From Beverwykella pulmonaria (taxonomy: Eukaryota; Ascomycota; Dothideomycetes; Pleosporales; Melanommataceae): a DNA stretch of 64,000 nucleotides. The position numbers were made by a program, and so were the translations under genes. Below the pieces are notes generated by a model. That model searched no databases. It had not been told where the DNA came from and saw only the letters and a program-made list of their open reading frames with translations. This document shows positions 1 to 9,249 of this stretch, one piece after another (within the stretch, counting starts at the first letter, position 1; the number at the start of each line of letters is the position of its first letter). The DNA lies in assembly GCA_001599595.1 (NCBI GenBank), contig BCHH01000005.1:2892971-2956970 (forward strand), written 5' to 3'.

Positions 1-401
1 ACAACCTAGGCATTCTTTACGCCAACCAAGGCAAGCTGTCCAAGGCGGAGGCCATGTACAGTCGGGCGCTGCAAGGCCGTGAGGAGGCACTCGGACCTGA
101 AAACCTGCCGTCCTTTTTACCAGCGTTAAAGAAAATGTTCTCCTTTGGTGACCTGCTCTCACACACAAGTCGTAAAGACAAGGCGAAGGTATTGTATAGC
201 CAGGCATTGGCTGGATTCACAGCTGCCCAAGGTCCTTCTTCGAAATGGTGTAAGCTGCCAACAGATCGACTTCAAGCGTTGCAAGTCACGTCTGTTAAGC
301 CGAAAGAAGGTCAGGGTGAGTCTACAGAGATTGAAGCGCCAAAGTTAAGGTCTGTGAAGCGTCTATTCCGCAAGCTCGGAGCTCGATTGCATGCAGCGTA
401 G
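1..401 (+). CDS. TPR protein, C-terminal end only (5' truncated by the window)
   Basis: An open frame enters from the window edge (first full codon at position 3) and ends with TAG at 399-401. The 132 visible residues begin with part of a kinesin-light-chain-type tetratricopeptide repeat: a helix containing NLGILYANQGKLSKAEAMYS and then ALQGREEALGPEN. A second, degenerate repeat (KVLYSQALAGFTAAQGPSS) and a basic tail (SVKRLFRKLGARLHAA) follow. Repeats of this kind usually form the sensor end of fungal NLR-like (NACHT or NB-ARC) proteins or stand-alone TPR proteins. The upstream domains lie outside the window, so its class cannot be decided. The TPR-kinase gene at 54725 carries a related repeat type. 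Confidence 0.75.
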   Translation, partial: NLGILYANQGKLSKAEAMYSRALQGREEALGPENLPSFLPALKKMFSFGDLLSHTSRKDKAKVLYSQALAGFTAAQGPSSKWCKLPTDRLQALQVTSVKPKEGQGESTEIEAPKLRSVKRLFRKLGARLHAA

Positions 402-1459
402 GCCATGAAAACAACATTATATTTTAAAAATTTGTTAGCTTTTAGCTAGCTCGGTCCATACTAGCAGTTTGGTGATGTGCAAGGGATGAGGATAGCCAAC
501 AGTGATTCTACATCATTGCTGTCATGGTAACCACCGCGACACCAGTCCGAACGACGGTCCCGAACGACGGTTCCGACAAGTACTGTACTCTGCAGCACAG
601 TACTTCACACACTCGACATTGCGCACATCACCGTATTCTGATCCACAGCACACCGACGGTGACGACCATCGGCACAGTACTGATACTCACAGTACTCTCC
701 GAACGACGAGCTCGGCAACTAGCCGACCTAACCTGAAATGCTGAACCGAACCCCAACCGGGCTCGGCCCGCGCACGAACCAGGTTGAGTATTTATTTGAA
801 CGCGAAGGACCTCTGGTCGAGCTCCTTACGCAACGTCTTGTATGGTAATTCATCGCACCTGAGATTGTATCCGTAGTTCCGATATACAATTGAACCTTTA
901 TCCTCCACTACTGATAGCCTCTCGTGACAATTGCTAAGTATAGCCGACGCGCGCAACCGCTCAAGCGAAAGAGAAGGCTCTAGATGCATGCGCCACAGCT
1001 AACAGTTCGTGGTAGAGCGGACAAAACGCAAGGTTACGTTTAGCGAGTATCATGTAAGCAGGCTGGTTCCCATGCTAAAATACGGAATCTATAGGACGAA
1101 ACGGAGAAACTTTTTACAGAGTATGGCCTAAGGGTTGAGCCTCTTTAAGAGCTGGTTTATCAAATTCGTTTTACACGGAGTATACAATCAAGGTATCAAA
1201 ATGAGATAATATGCAATTGAGCTTAGTAGAGCAGGGGTGCAAAGTGAAAGCAGTTTCTGGCACTCTGAAGAGAACAGTTTGAGAACATGATCAACATCAG
1301 TGTATTTTTTTAAGCTACAGAGTAGATCTTAGAGAAAAATATATAAAGAGTCTTATAATATTACTCAGGGCTCAATGGAGCAGCGGAGAAAATTATTAAG
1401 TTGCCGAAACAATAGATTCGTTTCGGCACAGGGGGTTTTTCGCTACGCGTGGAGGGACG
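402..1459. other. intergenic, no gene recognised; hairpin and GC-rich repeat near its end
   Basis: No convincing coding frame is visible. Around 540-680 there are short imperfect direct repeats (gaacgacggt occurs twice, agtactgtactc-like words recur). The part from about 1070 to 1400 is AT-rich. A perfect inverted repeat and a GC-rich repeat occur at 1402-1459 and are listed separately. Confidence 0.5.
1402..1428. repeat. perfect 9-bp inverted repeat (hairpin)
   Basis: TGCCGAAAC (1402-1410) and GTTTCGGCA (1420-1428) are exact reverse complements around a 9-nt loop. The right arm runs directly into the GC-rich repeat at 1420-1462. It could be the end of a small mobile element or a 3' processing signal for the gene ending at 1460. 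Confidence 0.6.
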
Positions 1460-1462
1460 TTA
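1420..1462. repeat. dispersed GC-rich repeat, copy A
   Basis: The stretch from gtttcggcac to gagggacgttaa lines up, with small gaps, with 57876-57919 (ttttccggcacggtggg through gaggaacgttaa). Both end in the same GGAGGGA..CGTTAA word. The stop codon of the minus-strand gene at 1460 sits inside the repeat. It may be a transposon terminus, but no transposase is visible nearby. Confidence 0.4.
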
Positions 1463-2208
1463 ATAAGAAACGATGGTAGCAGTACCAAGGTCCCCATTTG
1501 CGACTTCCAAGCCACTCATGTCCGATTTCGCAGTCTTGAACGACTGGCTATCTCTTGACAGTTCTCTGTTCAATTTCGCCCCTTCGCTCATCGGGAGATG
1601 TCCATCTGCCCGAGGTGCTATTTCGACAAAGCCATATTCATCCTCAATATTCAAATCCTGCCATTCCTCAAGCTCCGCCAGGTCTGCAGGCCCTATAATT
1701 TCAAATCCATATGTAAGGGTAGAGGGACCTGCAACAGGTGATTCCGCTCCTCGCGAGTGACACTGGAGGTCCTCATCACGGTCGATCTTTTGTAGTTCAA
1801 AGACGCCATCTTCTCTTTCCCAAGCAATGAACTGGTCGCCATTACCAATTACGTCTGCTCCGCCAGGATTACCCTGTTCTCCATCGACCATTATTTTGAT
1901 ACGCGACTGTCCATTTCCGGTTACCCCAGGATCGAGAAGAATGCGGTACTTGGGTATCAGACTGACGAGCTGGTTACCGATACGGTTCGCACCGCTCATA
2001 ACGTGTTCTCCAGCTGCAGTTCCGGCTTCAACGGCGGCTTGTCTTCCTTCCACTACCGTGGTTCTTAGAGCTCCTGCCGCATTTGCTGTAGCTAGGCTGG
2101 TAGCTTGGACGCTTGCTCGCGCATCACTCGCAGCACGATTTGCCGCCTGTATAGTGGAAATAACTCCAGGGCGTGCTTTTGTACAACAAGCTTCCCACCT
2201 TTTACAAC
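1460..2208 (-). CDS. hypothetical protein, 5' end unresolved, at least two exons
   Basis: The 3' exon 1460-2146 encodes about 228 residues ending in TIVSY. It joins through a 59-nt intron (2147-2205; donor gtaaaa, acceptor ctatacag) to an upstream frame that ends at 2206 and is open back to about 2292. Together they give a glycine-rich apolar stretch (GGKGGVTVGAGYIV), then an Ala/Arg-rich helix-like segment (AANRAASDARASVQATSLATANAAG) and an acidic C-terminal half. No ATG lies in frame before the stop upstream of 2292, so a further 5' exon or a broken start is likely, and the true start is not given here. I do not recognise the family. Confidence 0.4.
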
Positions 2209-2292
2209 GATATACCCAGCCCCCACTGTTACCCCACCTTTACCTCCGATATAGACAGGAAACCACGGCAGTGATGCTGCTATAATAAGCAA
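2209..2292 (-). other. open 5' continuation of the hypothetical gene, no start codon found
   Basis: The frame reads on from 2208 to 2292 with apolar, glycine-containing residues (IIAASLPWFPVYIGGKGG) but has no ATG before a stop codon. It is probably internal to a larger gene model whose first exon lies between about 2300 and 2500, or it is the damaged start of a decaying gene. Confidence 0.35.
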
Positions 2293-2533
2293 TGTGGCTT
2301 ACGTAAATCATCAAGCTGCTTAAACACGCGATAATTTGAACAAATTGTGCCTCGTCGACTGCAAGTCAAACCAGGATCATATATTTCTTCTTTCTAAACA
2401 TCTGGTATACACATATGCTGCTTCTCCGTAGTCTTCTCAAGTATTCCGTGAGTGTCCACGTGTGAGCATTACACCACCTTCGAACCTCAACCAGGAAAAT
2501 AGGTTTTAGAGAAAGCAGAACGAGCCGCCCCGA

Positions 2534-4180
2534 CTAGATTAGTTGCATATTAAAGCTCTTCACCCTGATCTCCCCGCCCAGAGCCTTGGTAGCATGATTG
2601 AAAACACCGTATCTGTATCCAGTGAAGAAAGTGTACGAGTTCGTCATCGGGAATGCAGGCCCAAGTTGCGTGAAAGCTTTCCCATCAGTGCTATACCAAA
2701 ACGTTGTTGTCCGCTGGACCGATGTCCCCGAGAAAGCTGGCGTGATATCAGCCTGCACTCGAAGCCAGATATCGGAGGTCCCTGCAGCGAGTGTTGGCCC
2801 AGTAGCTGCAATCACGCCTGTTGAGTTCGTGGCCCATTTAGAGTTGAGATTGAGATTGTTGACCATGACAATCTTTGCTGAGCTCGCGTCTTTATAGATA
2901 CCTATGTATGCGGCGATGTCGCGGAATAAGACTGCACCAGCTCGGTCGCCATATTTCATTTTGCTGGCGTCGATTTGGAATGTACCAGAGGACTTTGGGC
3001 CAATGATTCGATGCGTAAGTGTGTTGTGCGCAGTGAACAAGTCATTTGTGACCGTTGCTGTCTGGAGGAGAAGTCCCTCTGAGCCTCCCAAGAGCTTCCA
3101 TTTGGTGTTGTCTGGATTGTGGTTCCATTCCCACTCGTGAGAGAGCGAGGGCCCGGCAAAATTGTCCGTCCCGACCGGTGGTGGCACTGATTTGTTCGTC
3201 TGTACGGGTATCGGATACGTCTTTCCCCAGGCACTACCATCTTTGACAAGCTGAGGCCATCCATCGGATGTCCAGGTTATGGGAGCTGCAACAGGGATGC
3301 GGCCGCCGGGGTAACTGTCCATGAATGCTACGTAATACCACTTGTTGTCCTTGGTGTTGACAATGCCGCCCTGATGACTGTATCCCGCGTTGGCAAGCGG
3401 TCCTGCAATGCTGTCCACAAGAACCCTCTGCTCGTACGGGCCCCAAGGACTACTTGACTTGAGGACCCACTCCGCGCTCGCAGGCTTTGTGACAAAGATG
3501 TAGTAGGTCCCATTGATCTTGTACATTCGGCTTCCCTCAATATAAGCACCGTCCGGCGAAGCATAGGCCTGCTGCGACTTGACCTCGCTGGAGCCGTCCA
3601 CACTCAACTGAGCGACCATGATCTTACTATTGCCGTACGCCACGTACATGGTATCGTCGTCATCAATGAGCAGGCCGCAGTCGTAGTAACACTTGTTCAA
3701 AGTTGCTTTGGGCGCCCAATTCCAGTTCGCTACCTCGCCGCCGTGCTGGCCTGCACCTGTACCCTCTGCAGTCCAGATATAGGTTTTGCTGGACTCCACA
3801 CAACCGATCCAGTAAAACGTGTCTTTGGATTCTCGATATCGTAGACTGCTTGCCCATATACCTTGGACGTATGCTCGATCGGTTGCGTTATTCAAATTAT
3901 ACTTAGAGCCGAAGTTGAGGGTCGGTACGCTGTGTGAAACCGGGGTCCAGTTGACGAGGTCATATGATTTGAGGACGGGGGCGCCGGGGGAGAAGGCGAA
4001 TGTTGATGAAGAATAGTAGAAGACGTCGCCAACGCGGAAGACGTCAAGATCAGGGTAGTCCTCCCAGAGAATCGGATTCGTAAATGTTGTTGCTCGTTGT
4101 TCCAGGCTTCTTGACTGTATACCACCTGCACCATAAAGCAGGACCAATGCCAGCAGGCGCGCTATGCTCTGCATGTACAT
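2534..4180 (-). CDS. secreted glycoside hydrolase family 43
   Basis: A single-exon 548-residue protein starts with ATG at 4180 and has a signal peptide (MYMQSIARLLALVLLYGAGG, residues 1-20). The N-terminal part is a five-bladed GH43 beta-propeller. It shows the catalytic-base region WEDYPDLDVF (Asp41-Asp46) and a proton-donor motif YIEGSRMY with Glu215. Asp167, in CYYDCGLLIDDDD, is a candidate for the third acidic residue. Residues from about 330 on form a beta-sandwich of the kind attached to GH43 enzymes (SLSHEWEWNHNPD, DRAGAVLFRD). Known members act on arabinoxylan or xylo-oligosaccharides as beta-xylosidases or arabinofuranosidases; which one applies cannot be told here. The next gene upstream on the same strand is a sugar-type transporter. 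Confidence 0.93.
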   Translation of the reverse strand: MYMQSIARLLALVLLYGAGGIQSRSLEQRATTFTNPILWEDYPDLDVFRVGDVFYYSSSTFAFSPGAPVLKSYDLVNWTPVSHSVPTLNFGSKYNLNNATDRAYVQGIWASSLRYRESKDTFYWIGCVESSKTYIWTAEGTGAGQHGGEVANWNWAPKATLNKCYYDCGLLIDDDDTMYVAYGNSKIMVAQLSVDGSSEVKSQQAYASPDGAYIEGSRMYKINGTYYIFVTKPASAEWVLKSSSPWGPYEQRVLVDSIAGPLANAGYSHQGGIVNTKDNKWYYVAFMDSYPGGRIPVAAPITWTSDGWPQLVKDGSAWGKTYPIPVQTNKSVPPPVGTDNFAGPSLSHEWEWNHNPDNTKWKLLGGSEGLLLQTATVTNDLFTAHNTLTHRIIGPKSSGTFQIDASKMKYGDRAGAVLFRDIAAYIGIYKDASSAKIVMVNNLNLNSKWATNSTGVIAATGPTLAAGTSDIWLRVQADITPAFSGTSVQRTTTFWYSTDGKAFTQLGPAFPMTNSYTFFTGYRYGVFNHATKALGGEIRVKSFNMQLI

Positions 4181-4205
4181 TTTGAAGGTAGAAATTTCGC
4201 AGCTT

Positions 4206-5720
4206 TAATCAATAGCAAGAGATAGGTTTACGTTACACTCGTTCGTCCTTCTCGGCCTCTCTTATAGTCCCTGAGACCATCTAACAAGCATTGCAAGCGG
4301 CCAAATACAAGGTGCTCAGGATACTCCAGATGAAAGTCGAACCGGATGTCGTTCGCCATTGGTGCAACTTCGACGGAATTTCCCCGGATTTCCGAAGAGG
4401 GGTTGGATGGCGCCGGCATGTTGGAATATTCATGCCAGGCTTTCAATAAAACCGAGGCTGAAGTCAAGAAAGGCACCGGTAATGATATTCTGAACGCAAG
4501 TCAATTTGGACGAGGCACACGGGAGGCAATGTGGCTTGAGGAAAAGATCCAGCTATTCCTGAAACGGCTTAGTCACATCTTTTAACGAATTCGCTGTTGA
4601 TGCGACCCCTCCAACACATTCATCAATAGTGTAGAGCTTTGTCTATGGTTCTACCATATATAATGTATTTTTTAGAATGCAACTTCGAAATATCAGAGCC
4701 GCTACCAATTAATTCTCCGTATCGTAGGTAGTGACTCACGTTCCTTAAGAGATCGTCATGACCACCGAGAATCCCCTGTAACATCCCACCGGAGCTGACA
4801 AGGTGATGTGTTGAGCTCTATTATTCCTGCCAAAAGGATCTTTGTGCGAACACCTGAAGCGTTTCCAGGGGCGAGGAGGTACTCCGTGGAGCGCACGATC
4901 TCCTACAGGTCATGGTAAAATTAGTCGTTTATCTTCCAGCTCCAACTTATCCGCAAGGTTATCTCCGGTCTATGCTTCCATGCACTACGTTACACACGCA
5001 AAAAGTATAAGAACGTGGACTTGTATCACACTCGTACGAATCAATCACTGGTCGTACCCTAGCTTTGCAATACAGTATTCCGACAATGGCGCGGACGCAT
5101 ATATCTTGGCGGCAACATCGAAAAACCTCATAGGTATTGATGCTGCGTCTATGAACTTCCGCACCCGCACATCTCCCTCCAGCATACATCTCCATAAAAC
5201 CTACCGCCCTACGTGAAATAGTCTACCATCTTTCAGCGAATTTGATCCTTGAATGCTCGCACACGACATGCGCGACCCGCACGTTTTCGCCGTTGGCGAA
5301 GTGGCCTGCATTTCCGGGAACACAGCCTCCAACTTCGCAAGCCCTGTCATGATTTGAATTTGCATTATTTAGTTCCTGAGAACTTTGGGGCTGTGAGTGA
5401 GTTTTGGATCTTCCAGACTTCTAGTTTGAGGAAGAATGAGGGTGGGTTGTCGGTGAGGCTGGACGATGGTGGCCTGCTGAACGCCTTGACTGTGATATAT
5501 GTGCTTCCGTTTTAATATTTTGGTTTGATATCATCTCATCATCCTGTTGTATCGCACAGCCAGCTTTTCCCATATATCATAGGCATAAAAGTCATTCTCA
5601 ATTGGCATATCGCCCCCTAAAAATATGTTATGAGACATACAGATATATCCCAAAAATACCCATTCATCGTGCGAGAGCAAGTTGAGATGCAGTACGGCAG
5701 AGAAATCTTCGATATGTCCA
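4206..5720. other. intergenic, about 1.5 kb, nothing recognised
   Basis: This spacer lies between the GH43 5' end and the transporter 3' end. It contains short open frames on both strands (for example 4346-4585 and 4842-5216), but none shows a domain, a credible splice structure or a family resemblance. It should hold the GH43 promoter and the transporter terminator. Confidence 0.5.
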
Positions 5721-7495
5721 CTATACTTTCTTCTCTGGAACTTCTTGGACCTCCGTAATATTGTGATTATCCATGATCTTCTGAGCTGAGGCGGCGAGCT
5801 CGTTTTGTTTCTCTTGGCCTTCGAATACTACAGAGAATTAGTGCTCCAGAACACAGTAAAGATGAATGTATTCCAACTTACAGAATGTCAATTCTTCCAG
5901 ACTTTTACCGAAGGTCTCCGGGAAGATGAAGTAGATAAATACAACCTAATAAACCAGTTCAGGTCAGTGCTTGAAAACGAATGACTAAGAAAGGATAGAG
6001 AGCGAGCCTACCTCAAAACAAAGCCAGCACACGTATACAATCAAGTACTTCCAATCCGCGTTCTCGAGTCCGATTGGATTGACGAAACTTCCTGTTCGCG
6101 AATCAGTCGCGGAAAGCTCTCAAATTGAAGTAGCTCCACATACCGAACATAACCGCAGACCTCCCGAAAAATTGGAACCAAGATAGTCCCTTTGTCCGCA
6201 CGTAATACGGGAAGATCTCCACCATGTATACGTACGTCAATGCATTATACCCAATGCAATATGCTGGACTATACATGAAGATCATGACCAGCACTGCATA
6301 TCCCGACTCTTTGCTTCCAGTGATCCGATTCCGCGCTTGTGCAATCGTCCAGGCAGTGTACACGCACAGTAGCATACTCGAACATAGCAGGAACATCTTG
6401 CGCCTCGGGAATCTAGGAGTGATACTGGCCATAACTATTCCAATTAGGAAGCCCCACGCTTGGGTGCCAACATTGTACCGGACCTGTGTATGCGAGTCTT
6501 TGATTCCTATTTTCACAAGTATAGGGACGAGATATTGACTGATGAGATTGTTTCCTGAGAACTGCACGAATAGACCCAGCATAGCACCTATGAGCGAACG
6601 ACGACGCATGCCAGGAGTTTGGAACAGCTCCGCCCAACCACGGCGACGGGAGTCGTTTTCCATCTCAAGCGCCTGTTTGATTTCCGCGAATTCGACGTGC
6701 GGGAGCTCGCTAGACGCATCCCCTTCGGCATGATACTTTATCAAGATTTCCAGGGCTTCTTCGGAGCGGCCTTTGGAGATTAGCCAGCGGGGGCTCTCGG
6801 GGACAGTGAAGGCAAAAACGATCTGGATAATAGACGGGATAGCTTGCAAGAGGCTGGGGAGACGCCAGCTCCAGTCGTTTGGGATGAGAATAGTACGGAC
6901 GACGATTCCAGCGCCGAGGACACCGCCGACCCCGTAGAAAGCGTTGAACATGGAACCAAGAAAAGGGCGCTCTTTGGGGTGGCCGAGTTCGCCGAGGAGG
7001 GCGGCGCCGCCGACGATGGCGTAGACGATTCCGTGCCCCAGGAAGATGCGCGCGAAGACAAACATAGCCACTAGAGCTATCAGAATGGAGATACATGCAG
7101 CAATGGGGAAACCTACGGTTTACAGCCAACCCTTGCATGATCGCACCAACCATCATGACAACAGAGCCAAACACAATACTCCACCGCCGGCCAACGTGAT
7201 CAGACAAGAGCGAAATGAAAGGAATACTAGTGAGTGCTCCCAGATTGTAACAAGCGACCAAGAGCCCCAGTTGCCCTCCTTTGGGGTAGTTGAAATACTC
7301 CTTCCAGAAGACAAGGGCTTGCATTCCGTTCATCATGCTCGAGTCGAAGCCTGATGTAGACTCGATAAAGAGACAGAAAGGTACCAGGCAGAGATACAGA
7401 CCTCGAAGATTGGGTTTATTCCACCATCGCACCTTGTCGTTTCTGATGAGGCGCTCGACAGCTCCATCTTCGCCCACTCCACCAACTGGAGACAT
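5721..7495 (-). CDS. MFS sugar (lactose permease-type) transporter
   Basis: Five exons (7495-7117, 7070-6144, 6091-6012, 5945-5882, 5827-5721) with introns of 46-66 nt give 518 residues. The protein shows the sugar-porter signatures of the major facilitator superfamily. These are a DHVGRR loop after helix 2, PESPRWL at the end of helix 6, a central helix with QFSGNNLISQY, and PETFGKSLEE after helix 12. The start at 7495 is the first ATG in frame (MSPVGGVGED). The N-terminal segment before helix 1 (WWNKPNLRGLYLCLVP) is typical of fungal Lac12-like disaccharide or hexose porters of the plasma membrane. The substrate cannot be inferred from sequence alone. Its co-orientation with the GH43 gene suggests uptake of released sugars, which is inference. 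Confidence 0.92.
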
Positions 7496-9249
7496 GGTGA
7501 TCAGGCGTGAATAGGGTCCGGTCCAAGTCACAGTCAAGTCTGTGGGTAAAGATATCGAAGGACGTCTTCTGGAAGGAAGTCTGAGGGATTCATGTAGCTT
7601 TATGTTATTACTTTTCCAGGCGTCGGTATGTTCACGGTAGTGGATACCGTGAACCGTGTTTTAACAATGCCCAGACATGTACGTATATTACTAGCAAGGT
7701 AACTTCTGGGCCGATGAATTTTCCCACAAATACTATCGGGAAGATCTACACCAACACGAGTGTTGTAAATGCTTCTCCCATTTAGGATTCTTTTTTAGAA
7801 AACATCCAAGGACTTTCCCCCCCAAAAAGGGCATCTACAAACAAGAATCAAATAATATACATAGAGGAGTGCAGAAACCCATGAGAGGTTGGTAGATCAA
7901 ATTCTAGTTTGAGGACTCAAACATTGCATGTTTTCCAATCAAACCTTGAATTTGATGTGCATCTTCAAGTTGAGTGTAGTTTACGCGGGGTCACGCTAAC
8001 CGAAATAGCCACGGTCCCCGCGTCCGTATCGAATATGGAGGGCGTCCATCTGGGGTAACTTCATCTCTCCGGGTTTCCGCTTGAATGTAGAGTAGCATCA
8101 TGTACGTTTACTGGCACGCGTCTATTATCTGACTCGTTCTGAGTTGGTCCTCCGGAGGAATTGTTCCGTCTCTGAAACTGATGTGAGGATCGTAATTCGA
8201 AGAAATGGGCTGGATTGGTTGGTGGCTTCTTGGCACGAGAAAGCATCTCGGAAATATGGGGGGTTGGTGCTCCGACTGAAGATGGAGGATGAGATCGATT
8301 GCTGGAGTATGGACGTTCGCATTTGGACTTGGCGTGTGCGGCTTGGCTGCTGTGATCCTCACGCAACCTGCTCTACCTCTTGGCCTATTGCAGACACTTG
8401 CTCTGTTATAATACGGCGAAGTTCTATGAGGAAGTAGAGGCACCTGAAAGAATGTGTTGTAGGCAATTGTTTATTGTATACCTGCGAGATGTTGTGGATG
8501 CTGTCGCCCTGGAAGACAGATCGAAATACTTGGTAATTGAGGGGTTGTTTTCAGGACAATCAAGGTGTAGTTACTGGAGGCACTGCTCCAATTGCGCAAA
8601 GAAGTATTTGCGTTTGCATAATGTATCAATCGTGGTCGAGAAAGGGAGAAAGGGCTTAGACGATTTGATAGACGTTCATAGTTGGGTTTGAAGCTAGACC
8701 CCATCTAGGATAGGCGCACCGGTGGAGCAGATCGTGCATCGCGTTCACGGACCATGCAATAACATCTGATGTCCACGATGACTCCAAGGCCGCCATTATT
8801 TGCATCATCAAAGTTACGGAAAAGGGCGAAGGGCGACTCATCCTTCTGATTAGGAGTAGTCTCGCCAGAATGTCCGTTCTCCTTGTAGCTTGAAGCGAGA
8901 ACTTCAGCTGAAGCTCACCGCACTGCCTCAAATGCGGAGCGCAATTGACCAACCGCCATCATCAATTGCAGAGTTAGATCTTTAGGTCCCAGCACTGTGT
9001 ATAAGCCACATTCCTGTGCCCTGCACACAATTGTGGGGTGGACGGAGGCCGTAGGAACTGAGCCAATGGCACCCCACGCAGTGAGGCTGCCTGCAGGCAG
9101 CATACCTCCGCCACGTCCCAAAGAGGATACCCTGAGTCAACCGCCTAACGTTGACTCAGTAGAGCAAACCAAACATATCCGGTATTTATACCTCGATTTT
9201 ATTGATTCTAGGTAGTTCCACAACACTTGACTCCTATATCTCCTTCGCC
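7496..9249. other. intergenic, about 1.75 kb, divergent promoter region
   Basis: This region separates the minus-strand transporter from the plus-strand RBR ligase and must contain both promoters. Several short open frames (8061-8366, 8380-8691, 8656-8952) overlap on opposite strands, and none resembles a known family. A TATA-like word (tatttatacc) lies at 9182-9191, about 60 nt before the ligase start codon. Confidence 0.45.

Noticed and set aside
8656..8952. Minus-strand frame that looks partly protein-like
   Set aside because: No Met-to-stop structure with splice sites, overlaps an opposing frame, and shows no recognisable domain.
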